In this document: one piece after another, positions 45,274 to 55,155 of the stretch | Layout: the number at the start of each line of letters is the position of its first letter | Numbering within the stretch: position 1 is the first letter of the stretch | From: Buttiauxella agrestis ATCC 33320 | Lineage (GTDB): Bacteria; Pseudomonadota; Gammaproteobacteria; Enterobacterales; Enterobacteriaceae | DNA: 64,000 nt | Direction: 5' to 3' | NCBI RefSeq assembly: GCF_000735355.1 | Contig: NZ_JMPI01000025.1 | Span: forward strand, 25,460 to 89,459 | Notes under the pieces: model-generated | The model's database searches: none | Told to the model about the DNA's origin: nothing | The model's input: the letters and a program-made list of their open reading frames with translations, nothing else | Position numbers and translations under genes: made by a program

Positions 45274-46227
45274 TCATGCACCATTTTCGCCAGAACCAGG
45301 CAACGCCTCCATCCAGTTCATCAGCAATTCAGGCCAACTGGCCGCGGGTAACCCGACCGCTCCGCGGATCCCAAAACCATGTTTACCGTGCTCAAAAAGA
45401 TGCATTTCCACTGGCACGTGGTGGGCACGCAGCGCGTTAAAGATGACCAGACTGTTATCGACCGGCACGGAAGGGTCATCCACCGCATGAACGATAAACG
45501 TTGGTGGCGTCTGGGCCGTCACATTCTGTTCTGGTGAATATTTCTTAATCTGTTCAGGCGTCGGATGATCGCCAATCAATGCGTTGCGTGAACCGGGATG
45601 GGCGATATTTTTATCCATGGTAATAACCGGATACATTAACGCCAGAAAGTTTGGGCGAGCACTTAGTTTGTCTATTGAATCTGTGGCGGGATAAGCCGCT
45701 TCGTCATAGCGAGTCGCCAGGCTTGCCGCGACATGACCGCCAGCCGAAAAGCCCAGCACACCGATACGCTGCGGGTCAATTTTCCACTTTTGCGCATCTG
45801 CTCGCAGTGTGCGAATCGCTCGTTGTGCGTCCACCAGTGGCGCATCGGCTCCTTCGGCGTGTCCGTCGGCGGGCATTCGGTAGGTCATGACAAACAGCGT
45901 GTAACCGTTGGCGTTGAAGATCGGGGCCAAATCGCTGCCTTCTTTGTCGAGCACCACGCGCTGATAGGATCCGCCTGGCGTGACAAGCAGCGCAACGCCA
46001 TTGGGTTTTTTAGGTAAATAAGCGGTGATGGTGGGGGTGCGTATCCCTGTTACGGCTCTGTCTGCCAGCCCACCCGCTTTACGCCTGTCGACAGTTTCTT
46101 CTTTGACGGGACTGTTTTTAGCGCCTGGGGCTTCGCCTTCCGGCCAGACAGGAAATTCAGGCAGCGCGAATGCGGCACCGCTCATAGACAGCAAAATTGA
46201 GGTAGCGAGCAGAGTTCGACCTAACAT
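45274..46227 (-). CDS. Exported alpha/beta hydrolase (acetyl-esterase/BD-FAE-like)
   Basis: A 317-residue protein with a Sec signal (LLATSILLSMSGAAFA, cleaved before LPEF). The alpha/beta-hydrolase triad is visible: Ser in GVLGFSAGGHVAAS, Asp in HAVDDPSVPVDN and His in EHGKHGFGIRG. The oxyanion region reads VALLVTPGGSYQRV. Similar enzymes are periplasmic or secreted carbohydrate esterases that deacetylate xylan or other acetylated sugars. AAAGGAA precedes the ATG. Substrate unproven; it stands alone between convergent yncE and nifJ. Confidence 0.88.
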   Translation of the reverse strand: MLGRTLLATSILLSMSGAAFALPEFPVWPEGEAPGAKNSPVKEETVDRRKAGGLADRAVTGIRTPTITAYLPKKPNGVALLVTPGGSYQRVVLDKEGSDLAPIFNANGYTLFVMTYRMPADGHAEGADAPLVDAQRAIRTLRADAQKWKIDPQRIGVLGFSAGGHVAASLATRYDEAAYPATDSIDKLSARPNFLALMYPVITMDKNIAHPGSRNALIGDHPTPEQIKKYSPEQNVTAQTPPTFIVHAVDDPSVPVDNSLVIFNALRAHHVPVEMHLFEHGKHGFGIRGAVGLPAASWPELLMNWMEALPGSGENGA

Positions 46228-46351
46228 AACGTTTCCTTTTTAGAATAATTAACCGAGATATAACATACCGTTAATATCAGAAAAGGGATGGAGTGCTCAT
46301 TTATGAATCAGGTGGGCGAAATTATTGAAATATTGTTTTGAAGTTTATCTG

Positions 46352-46395
46352 AAAGAAGCGTCACGCTCACCAGATGACTGATGAGCGTGACGTTT
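46352..46395 (-). terminator. Terminator after nifJ
   Basis: CGTCACGCTCA (46359-46369) pairs perfectly with TGAGCGTGACG (46382-46392). On the minus strand the stem is followed by CTTCTTTC. It lies 9 bp after the nifJ stop. Confidence 0.85.
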
Positions 46396-46400
46396 AGCGG

Positions 46401-49400
46401 TTACTCGCTATCGGTTTTTTCCGCTTTCCCGGCCATTTGCGCCAGGAAATCATAGCGTTTTTGCAAATCGACGGCTGCGTCTTTCCACAGTTGCTCGGCG
46501 ACTTCCGGTTGCTGCGCATTCAAACGGCGGAAACGCTGCTCTTTCATTAGCGTATCGGCCAGCGCATCAGACGGTGGACGCGAATCCAGCGCCAGCGGCA
46601 ATTTACCTTCATCGGCACGACGCGGGTCGAAGCGATACAGCGGCCAGAAGCCGGTGGCGGTGAGCTGGCGCATTTGGTCATGGCTCAGTGCGAGGTCGTA
46701 ACCGTGCTCTTCGCAAGGGCTGTAAGCAATAATCAGCGACGGCCCCGGATACGCTTCGGCTTCCTGAATGGCTTTCACCGTCTGGTTAAGCTGTGCGCCG
46801 AGTGAAATCTGCGCCACATAAACATGCCCGTACATCATCATGCTGACACCGAGATCTTTACGCGCTTTACGCTTGCCGTGTTCGCCGAATTTAGTTACCG
46901 CACCCAATGGTGTGGCTTTCGATGCCTGGCCGCCAGTGTTGGAGTAACACTGCGTATCGAGCACCAGAATATTGACGTTTTCGGTCAGGCTTAACACGTG
47001 ATCCAGGCCGCCGAAACCTATGTCATAGGCCCAGCCGTCGCCACCAATCAGCCAGATTGATTTATCAACCATCGCATCGGCGTCGGTGAGGAGCTGGCGT
47101 GCATCCGGGTCATCGATATTTGCCAGGTGTTTGCGCAGTTCGATAACCTGTTCGCGGCGAACTTCTGGCGTGGCTTCGGTGTGAAGCTGCTCATTAAGTT
47201 CGGCGGGCAGTTGGTCAGCAAATTTATCCACCAGACGCATCACGCGGGCGCGGTGCTGGTCAACGGTTAGGCGGAAACCGAGGCCAAATTCGGCGTTATC
47301 TTCAAACAGTGAGTTTGCCCACGCCGGGCCGCGTCCGTTGCCATCGGTGGTGTACGGCGTAGAAGGCAAGTTACCGCCATAAATTGACGAGCAACCGGTG
47401 GCGTTGGCAATCAACATACGGTCGCCATACAGCTGCGTCAGCAATTTAATGTACGGCGTTTCGCCACAGCCGGAACACGCGCCTGAATATTCAAACAGCG
47501 GTTGCAGCAGTTGCGAAGTACGAATATCAATGCGTTCGAGGCTGGTGCGATCCATTTCCGGCAATTGGAGGAAGAAGTCGTAATTCTCTTTTTCTTCTTC
47601 CACATGCTCAAGGCGCGACATCATATTGATGGCCTTGATTTCTGGGTTCTGGCGGTCTTTCGCCGGGCAAACTTCGACGCACAAATTACAGCCGGTGCAA
47701 TCTTCCGGTGCCACCTGCAACACGTATTTCTGACCGCGCATATCGCGGGATTTCACATCCAGTGATTGCAGTGCGGCAGGGGCGTTTTCCATCTCTTCTG
47801 GCTGCACGACTTTGGCACGAATTGCCGAGTGCGGGCAGGCGGCGACACAGTGGTTACACTGGGTACAAATGTCCGGTTTCCAGATGGGAATTTCTTCGGC
47901 GATGTTGCGTTTTTCCCACTGCGTGGTGCCCATCGGCCAGGTGCCGTCTGGTGGCAGTGCGGAAACCGGCAGCGCGTCGCCAAGGCCTGCGAGCATGGCG
48001 GCAGTAACTGTTTTGACGAAATCTGGCGCGGCATCAGAAACGACCGGCGGGCGCATCGGGCTGGTTTCGTTGACTTCTTGCAGCGTGACTTCGGCGAGCG
48101 ATTCACGCGCTAACGCCAGCGCCTGCCAGTTACGCTCAACCAGTTCCTGGCCTTTGCTGCTGTAGCTTTTGGCAATCGCACCTTGCAACTCAGCCAGCGC
48201 GCTGTCGCCCGGCAGAATGTGGGTGAGATGGAAGAACGCCATCTGCATGACGGTGTTGATACGCGCACCCAACTGGCATTCACGGGCGATTTTCGCCGCA
48301 TTCACCACGAAGAAACGCGCTTTTTTCTGGTTCAGCACCGCCTGAACTTCTTGCGGCAGTCGGTGCCACACTTCATCCGCGCCATACGGCGTGTTGAGCA
48401 GGAAAATGCCGCCGGGTTTCAGGCGTTCGGCCATTTGATATTTGTCGATAAACTGCAACTGGTGGCAGCCGACAAAATCAGCTTTATCAATCAGGTAGGT
48501 GGAATTAATCGGTTGTTCACTGACGCGCAGATGCGAAACCGTCAGGCCGCCCGCTTTTTTCGAGTCATAGACGAAATAACCCTGGGTATAAAACGGTGTC
48601 GAGTTACCGATAATCTTGATGTTGTTTTTGGTCGCTGACACGCTGCCATCGCTGCCCAGGCCGTAAAACAGCGCTTCGAGTTTGGCGCGGTTGGGCAGGG
48701 TGTTTTCTGGCAACGGCAACGAAAGATTGGTCACGTCATCGTAAATACCGACGGTAAAGCGTGGGCGCGGTTTGGTTTGTGTCAGTTCGTTGAACACCGC
48801 CAGCACGCAATCCGGGCCAAACTCTTTCGATGACAGACCGTAACGCCCGCCAATTACGCGCGGCAGCGTTTCGCGGTCGCCACGGTTAAAGGCTTCGGCA
48901 AGAGAGGTCATTACATCGAGATACAGCGGTTCTGCGAGTGCACCCGGTTCTTTGGTGCGGTCGAGCACAGCAATCTGACGCGCGCTTTCTGGCAACACTT
49001 CCAGCAAATGGTCGGCGGAGAAAGGGCGGAACAGGCGAACTTTCAGCACGCCTACTTTTTCGCCGCGCGTCAGGAGTTCATCAACCACTTCCTCGCACGT
49101 ACCAATGGCGGAGCCCATCAGGATAATCACGCGTTCGGCTTGCGGGTGGCCGTAGTATTCAAACGGGCGATACTGGCGGCCAGTAGCTGCGGCAAAGCTG
49201 TCCATCGCCTGCTCAACGTGTTGGTAAACCGCGTCGTACCATAGGTTGCTGGCTTCGCGAGACTGGAAATAGGTATCCGGGTTGGCGGAAGTCCCGCGAA
49301 TCACAGGGTGCTCTGGGTTTAATGCCCGAGCGCGGTGTTCATCAATCTCTTTTTGCGGCAGCAGTTCCAGAAGGGTGCTGTCGGCCAGCGGGACGATTTT

Positions 49401-49931
49401 GTTGATTTCATGCGAAGTGCGGAAACCATCGAAGAAATGAATAAATGGCACACGGCTTTTGAGTGTCGCAATGTGTGAAATCAGCGCGAAGTCTTGAGCT
49501 TCTTGTACGCTGCTGGCACACAGCATGGCGCAGCCCGTCTGGCGAATGGCCATCACATCGGAATGGTCGCCGAAAATCGACAGTGCGTGAGTCGCAACCG
49601 TTCGCGCCGCGACATGCAATACAAACGGCGTGAGCTGCCCGGCCAGTTTGTAGAGTGTTGGGATCATCAGCAGTAAACCCTGCGATGAAGTGAACGAGGT
49701 GGAGAGCGCCCCGGTTTGCAGAGCGCCGTGAACGGCGGCGATGGCACCTGCTTCGGACTGCATTTCTACCACGCGAGGCGTATCGCCCCAGACGTTTTTG
49801 CGCCCGTCCCCGGACCACGCGTCGGCAAGTTCTGCCATGGTGGAGCTGGGAGTTATCGGGTAGATGGCAATTACTTCGCTGGCACGAAACGCGACAGACG
49901 CGACTGCACCATTGCCGTCAGTTGTGATCAT
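46401..49931 (-). CDS. nifJ: Pyruvate:flavodoxin/ferredoxin oxidoreductase
   Basis: A 1176-residue single-chain PFOR (E. coli YdbK has 1174) that converts pyruvate and CoA to acetyl-CoA, CO2 and reduced flavodoxin or ferredoxin. Domains in order: pyruvate-binding domain (EVIAIYPITPSSTMAE), middle domains, two [4Fe-4S] motifs CTQCNHCVAACPH (about 687) and CTGCNLCVEVCPA (about 744), the proximal-cluster CSGCGETPY, and the TPP motif IGGDGWAYDIGFGGLDHVL (about 965). AAGGG precedes the ATG at 49931; a much longer frame upstream is not needed. Transcribed alone; E. coli ydbK responds to oxidative stress, which I cannot see in this promoter. Confidence 0.96.
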   Translation of the reverse strand: MITTDGNGAVASVAFRASEVIAIYPITPSSTMAELADAWSGDGRKNVWGDTPRVVEMQSEAGAIAAVHGALQTGALSTSFTSSQGLLLMIPTLYKLAGQLTPFVLHVAARTVATHALSIFGDHSDVMAIRQTGCAMLCASSVQEAQDFALISHIATLKSRVPFIHFFDGFRTSHEINKIVPLADSTLLELLPQKEIDEHRARALNPEHPVIRGTSANPDTYFQSREASNLWYDAVYQHVEQAMDSFAAATGRQYRPFEYYGHPQAERVIILMGSAIGTCEEVVDELLTRGEKVGVLKVRLFRPFSADHLLEVLPESARQIAVLDRTKEPGALAEPLYLDVMTSLAEAFNRGDRETLPRVIGGRYGLSSKEFGPDCVLAVFNELTQTKPRPRFTVGIYDDVTNLSLPLPENTLPNRAKLEALFYGLGSDGSVSATKNNIKIIGNSTPFYTQGYFVYDSKKAGGLTVSHLRVSEQPINSTYLIDKADFVGCHQLQFIDKYQMAERLKPGGIFLLNTPYGADEVWHRLPQEVQAVLNQKKARFFVVNAAKIARECQLGARINTVMQMAFFHLTHILPGDSALAELQGAIAKSYSSKGQELVERNWQALALARESLAEVTLQEVNETSPMRPPVVSDAAPDFVKTVTAAMLAGLGDALPVSALPPDGTWPMGTTQWEKRNIAEEIPIWKPDICTQCNHCVAACPHSAIRAKVVQPEEMENAPAALQSLDVKSRDMRGQKYVLQVAPEDCTGCNLCVEVCPAKDRQNPEIKAINMMSRLEHVEEEKENYDFFLQLPEMDRTSLERIDIRTSQLLQPLFEYSGACSGCGETPYIKLLTQLYGDRMLIANATGCSSIYGGNLPSTPYTTDGNGRGPAWANSLFEDNAEFGLGFRLTVDQHRARVMRLVDKFADQLPAELNEQLHTEATPEVRREQVIELRKHLANIDDPDARQLLTDADAMVDKSIWLIGGDGWAYDIGFGGLDHVLSLTENVNILVLDTQCYSNTGGQASKATPLGAVTKFGEHGKRKARKDLGVSMMMYGHVYVAQISLGAQLNQTVKAIQEAEAYPGPSLIIAYSPCEEHGYDLALSHDQMRQLTATGFWPLYRFDPRRADEGKLPLALDSRPPSDALADTLMKEQRFRRLNAQQPEVAEQLWKDAAVDLQKRYDFLAQMAGKAEKTDSE

Positions 49932-50217
49932 GAGAACACCCTTACATTGCGCAATAAGAACTGAAATGACCCGCATGCTTGCGCGAGTCGAAGAATAATC
50001 TTTTAATTCTAGCAAAGGACACAAAAGGTGATTTTCGCTTTTGTGTCTTGCGTTGCGCTTTGATTGAGGTTGTAAAAAGGGTAATTGGTGATGTTTTGCG
50101 CAATAAAGTGATCTGCTTTGCAAAATCACACACATTTTATGGCTTTACGGCCTCGACGGAACCTAACGCCTGCGCTTATGATTCTTGGGTTTTGCAACGT
50201 TTAGGGGGAGAAGAGTC

Positions 50218-50484
50218 ATGCGCGCTGCGTTTTTAGCCGGTTGTGCGGCAATTTTATTGTCGGCATGTAGTAATGAACCACCGCAACAAGCCACTGCGGC
50301 CCACGTTCCACCTGGAATGCGTGCGGCAATGTCGAATCAGGGTGAAGCAAGTTGTGCAATGATTGGTGGGACGCTGAGTGTTGCTCGTCAGCTGGATGGT
50401 TCGGCTATCGGTATGTGTGCGATGCCCAACGGCAAACGTTGTAGTGAAAACGCGCTTGCCGCCGGAACATGTGGAACGTACTAG
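50218..50484 (+). CDS. ydbJ: DUF333 lipoprotein YdbJ
   Basis: An 88-residue lipoprotein, same length as E. coli YdbJ. Signal MRAAFLAGCAAILLSACSNE with lipobox LSAC gives a lipidated Cys at 17. The DUF333 domain follows (GEASCAMIGGTLSVARQLDG; GMCAMPNGKRCSENAL) with four conserved cysteines likely in disulfides. AGGGGGAG precedes the ATG at 50218. It diverges from nifJ and converges on hslJ. Function unknown. Confidence 0.92.
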   Translation: MRAAFLAGCAAILLSACSNEPPQQATAAHVPPGMRAAMSNQGEASCAMIGGTLSVARQLDGSAIGMCAMPNGKRCSENALAAGTCGTY

Positions 50485-50494
50485 CTGTTCAGAT

Positions 50495-50920
50495 CTAGTT
50501 GACCAGGTCGGCCAGTTTATAAACTAAAGTATGCTGGCTGGTTTTCAGCGTCAGCTGTTGCGGGGCTAAATCCACTTTTGCGCCGCTGGTCAGCATATCG
50601 TTAATCATATGGTCAAGCCCGTTAAGCTGCGGCTCGGCACACATCATCATGGTCATTCCCAGACCTTTCGCTTTCAGCGTGCCGTCTTCAAGTGTGGCCT
50701 GGCCCATAAAGCGGTTACACATCGCACCTGAAACATGCATATTCTCACCGAAGCTCAGTTCTGGCGTGCGATCAATGCCCGTTAACGGCTTGCCGTCAAC
50801 GCTTTGCAGAACATAGCGATGATGTTGCAGATCTTGCGCAGTGACAGTGGATTTGTCGTTCGATTGTGCGCAACCGGCCAGTACCATTGCAGCCAGAGCC
50901 AGTGAAGCTAATTTTTTCAT
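50495..50920 (-). CDS. hslJ: Heat-inducible lipoprotein HslJ (META domain)
   Basis: A 141-residue outer-membrane-type lipoprotein (E. coli HslJ has 140). Signal MKKLASLALAAMVLAGCAQS with lipobox LAGC. The META domain has FGENMHVSGAMCNRFMGQA and LGMTMMMCAEPQLNGLDHMI with two conserved cysteines. In E. coli it is heat-induced and linked to novobiocin resistance. AGGGAAA precedes the ATG. It converges on ydbJ with 10 bp between them. Confidence 0.94.
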   Translation of the reverse strand: MKKLASLALAAMVLAGCAQSNDKSTVTAQDLQHHRYVLQSVDGKPLTGIDRTPELSFGENMHVSGAMCNRFMGQATLEDGTLKAKGLGMTMMMCAEPQLNGLDHMINDMLTSGAKVDLAPQQLTLKTSQHTLVYKLADLVN

Positions 50921-51009
50921 CTTCTTTTCCCTAAGTTATTCAGTTCATCAATGAGTTGGCGACACTTTGGCAAAAAGTGTCGCGTGATTCTGTAAGGATA
51001 ATCTTAAAA

Positions 51010-51096
51010 CCACCCTCATCCCAGCCTTCTCCCTGAGGGAGAAGGGGCAGAGCGGTTAATCCCCTCTCCTGGGGCAGAGGGTTAGGGTGAGGGCAT
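51010..51096. repeat. Dispersed palindromic intergenic repeat, copy 2
   Basis: The same element as at 27871-27957: it opens ACCCTCATCCCAGCCTTCTC and closes GGGTTAGGGTGAGGGC, with the inner palindrome CCCTGAGGG. It separates ldhA from hslJ, both on the minus strand. Confidence 0.85.
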
Positions 51097-51108
51097 TAAT
51101 ACTGAAAC

Positions 51109-52098
51109 TTAGTTCACCTGATTAACACAAGGCTCGCCATTCTCTAACTGACGCAAGTTTTCCAGCGTTGTCTCGGAAATGCTGGTCAACGCTTCTGCTG
51201 TCAGGAATGCCTGATGCCCGGTAAACAGCACGTTGTGGCAGGCTGACAGGCGACGGAACACGTCATCCTGAATCACGTCATTTGATTTATCCTCGAAGAA
51301 TAAATCACGTTCGTTTTCATAGACGTCCATGCCCAGCGCACCAATTTTTTGGTTTTTCAGCGCATCAATTGCGGCCTGGGAATCAATCAAACCGCCACGG
51401 CTGGTGTTGATCACCATCACGCCATCTTTCATTTGATCAAACGCAGCATGGTTAAGTAAATGGTAGTTTTCCGGCGTCAGCGGGCAGTGCAGGGAAATCA
51501 CATCTGACTGCGCGAACAGCGTCGGCAAATCGACATATTCCACGCCAAGCTCAAGCGCTGCTGCACTTGGGTATGGGTCGAATGCCAACAAACGCATACC
51601 AAATCCTTTCAAAATTCGCAGCGTTGCGATGCCAATTTTACCGGTACCAATGACACCCGCCGTTTTACCGTACATGGTAAAGCCGGTCAGCCCTTCGAGT
51701 GAGAAGTTGGCATCACGAGTACGTTGATAAGCGCGGTGAATACGACGGTTCAGGCACATCATCATACCGATGGCGTGCTCGGCGACCGCTTCAGGGGAAT
51801 AGGCTGGAACGCGCACCACAGGCAAGCCGAGTTCTTTGGCCGCGTCGAGATCGACGTTGTTAAAGCCCGCGCAGCGCAGCGCGATAAACTTCACACCTTG
51901 CTTTTTAAGCTCTTCGAGAACCGGACGGCTACCGTCGTCATTAACGAAGATACACACCCCGTCACAGCCATGAGCAGTTTTGGCTGTTTTTTCGGTTAGT
52001 AAGAAGTCATAAAATTCAAGAGAGAAGCCATATTCATTGTTAACCTGCTCCAGATACTTTTTGTCGTACTGTTTTGTGCTATACACTGCGAGTTTCAT
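51109..52098 (-). CDS. ldhA: D-lactate dehydrogenase, fermentative
   Basis: A 329-residue NADH-dependent D-2-hydroxyacid dehydrogenase, identical in length to E. coli LdhA, which reduces pyruvate to D-lactate in fermentation. The nucleotide motif is GVIGTGKIGIATLRIL; catalytic Arg is in NTSRGGLID, Glu in GMDVYENERD and His in FTGHQAFLT. The N-terminus MKLAVYSTKQYDKKYLEQVN matches. GGAGA precedes the ATG. In E. coli it follows hslJ in the same direction, as here, though a repeat now lies between them. Confidence 0.97.
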   Translation of the reverse strand: MKLAVYSTKQYDKKYLEQVNNEYGFSLEFYDFLLTEKTAKTAHGCDGVCIFVNDDGSRPVLEELKKQGVKFIALRCAGFNNVDLDAAKELGLPVVRVPAYSPEAVAEHAIGMMMCLNRRIHRAYQRTRDANFSLEGLTGFTMYGKTAGVIGTGKIGIATLRILKGFGMRLLAFDPYPSAAALELGVEYVDLPTLFAQSDVISLHCPLTPENYHLLNHAAFDQMKDGVMVINTSRGGLIDSQAAIDALKNQKIGALGMDVYENERDLFFEDKSNDVIQDDVFRRLSACHNVLFTGHQAFLTAEALTSISETTLENLRQLENGEPCVNQVN

Positions 52099-52310
52099 GG
52101 GACTTATCTCCAGAATGATATTAGTGTAAAATTACCACGCTTAAAAAATTCTTACAAATTTTAAAATTTATTTTTAGCGACATAATTCTGCTGCTGACTG
52201 AAGGTTAGCTACGCTTAAATCAGACACGACCTTCACGCCCGGTCCGAATCATGCAAGAATCATCTCATATGTCGGCTTAAATTGTCGCTGAATCAGGATA
52301 TTAACCACCC

Positions 52311-54953
52311 ATGAAGGGTAAATATAAAGCCATTATTGCACTGGTGCTGATACTCATTCTGTTGCCACTAACGCTCTTGATGACTATAGCCCATTGGCTA
52401 CCGACGCTTGCCGGAATTTGGCTGCCGCAAGGGACGCGAATCGCCATGGAGGCCAGCCCACGTTTTGCCCGGGGTGCCATTCTGGTGCCCGATCTGCGCT
52501 ACCTCGCCGGGGATTGTGAACTCGCCACCCTCAAAGACGCCACGCTCAGTCACCCAAAACGCTGGCGCATCCATCTGAACACGCTGAATCTGAATGTTGA
52601 TTGCCTGAGTAAAATTCCGTCTGACGCCTCCGCACCTGCGGCACCTCGCTCTTTGCAAGAGTGGCAATCATTGCTGCCTGAAAGCTTGTTAACTATAGAT
52701 AGGGTCAATGTGACCCCGTTTCAACAGTTCTCCGGCGCTTTGCGTCTGGCGTTGACTCCCCAACAACAATCTCTGCATTACGATGGGCCATCAATAAATG
52801 TTGATGCGCAGTTGAACGGTCAAATACTGGAACTGAAAAAGCTAAAAATTCAGGCATTGGCGGGCATGGAACCGCTGGAGTTAGCCGGAACCGTCACACT
52901 GCCGTTAATGACTGATGGAGTGCCGGAACAGGGGCATTTATCCACGAAGTTGCGCATTCCGCAGGAGCCTGAACTGGTGGATCTGGTGCTGGACTGGAGT
53001 GAAGAAGAGGGCACCTTTATCGTGTCTAAACCTGGCTCCGCCGAAGCGCTGCTCAGTCTACCGTGGGCAATCAGTGAAAACATTTTTGAAGTGAATGGTG
53101 GACAGTGGTTCTGGCCGCATGCCGGTTTCCCGTTGCGTGGTGGGGTTGCCCTGCGGGTGGATGACTGGAAGAAGGGGCTGGAAAACGCGGTGATCAGCGG
53201 TCGGATGAACGTCATCACTCAGGGCAGCGCTGGTAAAGGCAACGCGGTGCTCAATATTGGCCCAGGGAAACTCAGCCTTGAAAACAGCGCATTGCCGGTA
53301 CAGTTAACCGGTGAGGCAAAGCAAAATGGGATGGTGTTTTACGCGATGTTGCCAGGGGAAATTAGCGGTGCCATTGCCGACCCGAAACTGCTGTTCCGCC
53401 CTGGCGCACTTTTACGTTCACGTGGCCGGGTTATTGATTCTATAGATGTGGATGAAATTCGCTGGCCGCTGGCGGGTGTCAGTGTTTCGCAGCAAGGTGT
53501 GGATGGGCGTTTGCAGGCGATTGTGCGCGCTCATGAAAACGAAATGGGAAGTTTCGTTCTTCACCTGGATGGGCGAGCGGACAACTTTTTACCCGATGTC
53601 GGATTGTGGCGCTGGAAATACTGGGGTAATGGCGAGTTCAATCCAATGCAGGCGAAGTGGGATGTGCGTGGTCAGGGTGAATGGCGCGATAGCGTCATCG
53701 AACTCAGCTCGCTTTCCACAGGGTTCGATAAACTTCAGTATGGCTCGATGTTAGTCACTCAACCGCGCCTGAAACTGGAAAAACCATTGCACTGGCAACG
53801 CGCCGTAAATGCCCCGTCGTTTGATGGAACATTCACGCTGAATGCCGGAGAAACCACTTTTAGCGGCGGCAGCACGCTCCCTCCTTCAATATTAACATTT
53901 AGCGTGAACGGCGAAGACCCGACTTCGTTCCAGTATAAAGGAGACTTACACGCGGGGGCGATTGGCCCGGTGCGCGTGAATGGCCGCTGGGACGGCGAGC
54001 GCCTGCGAGGCAATGCGTGGTGGCCGCAACAGGACCTGACCGTGTTCCAGCCTCTTATCCCCGCCGACTGGAAGATGACCTTAAAAGAGGGAACGCTGTA
54101 TTCGCAGATCGCATTTTCCGCGGCTGCCGGGCAGGGGTTTGAAGCCGGTGGTCATGGCGTGGTGAAAAACGGCAGCGTCTGGATGCCCGATAACCAGATT
54201 AATGGCGTCGATTTTGTGCTGCCGTTTCGCTTTAGCCATAGCACGTGGCAATTGGGAACGGACGGCCCGGTCACGCTGCGCATTGCCGAAGTTAAAAACC
54301 AATTCAGCTCCACCAATATAACCGCCGATCTTGAAGGCTGGTATCCGTGGAGCGAAGCGCAGCCGCTGATGCTCAGTAACGTGAATGTCGATATTCTTGG
54401 CGGAAAACTTCGTGTGCAGCAGCTCCGCCTGCCACAGCACGACGCCGCCTTGCTACGCTTAGAGAACATCTCTTCGAGTGAATTGGTGACGGCGGTCAAT
54501 CCTAAACAATTTACCATGTCCGGGCGCGTTAACGGGGCGCTACCTCTGTGGCTCAACCATCCGCAGTGGATCATTAAAGATGGCTGGCTAACCAACCCTG
54601 GGCCGTTGACGTTAAGGTTGGATAAAGACATGGCGGATGCCATTGTCGAAAACAATATTGCCGCAGGTGTTGCAGTTAACTGGTTGCGATATATGGAAAT
54701 TTCTCATTCCTGGACCCATATCAATTTAGATAATCTGGGCGTGCTAACTTTGCAGGCGAATGTGCAGGGCATAAGCCAGGTTGAAGGGAAAAGGAATGCG
54801 GTTCGGCTGAACTATAACCATCAGGAAAACCTCTTTACGCTTTGGCGCAGTTTGCGTTTTGGGGATAATTTGCAAACCTGGCTTGAGCAACATACCGAAT
54901 TGCCGGATGTGCGTTGTCAGACACGGGATATAGCTTGTGAGGAAACACAATGA
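52311..54953 (+). CDS. ydbH: AsmA-like envelope protein YdbH
   Basis: An 880-residue protein anchored by one N-terminal membrane helix (YKAIIALVLILILLPLTLLM) with a long beta-rich periplasmic region (DUF748/dicarboxylate-like repeats). YdbH, TamB and YhdP are partly redundant AsmA-like proteins thought to carry phospholipids from inner to outer membrane. AGGA lies before the ATG. The three genes ydbH-ynbE-ydbL overlap by 4 bp at each junction by frame and form one operon, diverging from ldhA. Confidence 0.95.
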   Translation: MKGKYKAIIALVLILILLPLTLLMTIAHWLPTLAGIWLPQGTRIAMEASPRFARGAILVPDLRYLAGDCELATLKDATLSHPKRWRIHLNTLNLNVDCLSKIPSDASAPAAPRSLQEWQSLLPESLLTIDRVNVTPFQQFSGALRLALTPQQQSLHYDGPSINVDAQLNGQILELKKLKIQALAGMEPLELAGTVTLPLMTDGVPEQGHLSTKLRIPQEPELVDLVLDWSEEEGTFIVSKPGSAEALLSLPWAISENIFEVNGGQWFWPHAGFPLRGGVALRVDDWKKGLENAVISGRMNVITQGSAGKGNAVLNIGPGKLSLENSALPVQLTGEAKQNGMVFYAMLPGEISGAIADPKLLFRPGALLRSRGRVIDSIDVDEIRWPLAGVSVSQQGVDGRLQAIVRAHENEMGSFVLHLDGRADNFLPDVGLWRWKYWGNGEFNPMQAKWDVRGQGEWRDSVIELSSLSTGFDKLQYGSMLVTQPRLKLEKPLHWQRAVNAPSFDGTFTLNAGETTFSGGSTLPPSILTFSVNGEDPTSFQYKGDLHAGAIGPVRVNGRWDGERLRGNAWWPQQDLTVFQPLIPADWKMTLKEGTLYSQIAFSAAAGQGFEAGGHGVVKNGSVWMPDNQINGVDFVLPFRFSHSTWQLGTDGPVTLRIAEVKNQFSSTNITADLEGWYPWSEAQPLMLSNVNVDILGGKLRVQQLRLPQHDAALLRLENISSSELVTAVNPKQFTMSGRVNGALPLWLNHPQWIIKDGWLTNPGPLTLRLDKDMADAIVENNIAAGVAVNWLRYMEISHSWTHINLDNLGVLTLQANVQGISQVEGKRNAVRLNYNHQENLFTLWRSLRFGDNLQTWLEQHTELPDVRCQTRDIACEETQ

Positions 54954-55150
54954 AAATCGTCATCGCCACGCTCATGATTTTAGGGTTTGCCACCCTGACG
55001 GGATGCACGCCGCGTATTGAAGTCGCCGCACCCAAGGAACCTATCACCATTAATATGAACGTAAAAATTGAGCATGAGATTCATATTAAGGTAGATAAAG
55101 ACGTTGAAACCCTGCTTAAAAACCGCAGTGACTTGTTCGGCCAGGAGTGA
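54950..55150 (+). CDS. ynbE: Outer-membrane lipoprotein YnbE
   Basis: A 66-residue lipoprotein: signal MKIVIATLMILGFATLTGCT with lipobox LTGC. The short mature part (EPITINMNVKIEHEIHIKVD) is amphipathic and strand-forming. In E. coli YnbE docks on YdbH to complete a bridge to the outer membrane. It overlaps the end of ydbH by 4 bp (ATGA). Confidence 0.93.
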   Translation: MKIVIATLMILGFATLTGCTPRIEVAAPKEPITINMNVKIEHEIHIKVDKDVETLLKNRSDLFGQE

Positions 55151-55155
55151 GCCTG

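Noticed and set aside
49932..50135. A 68-residue N-terminal extension of NifJ
   Set aside because: The extension has no similarity to PFOR proteins. The ATG at 49931 has a ribosome site and gives the expected 1176 residues.
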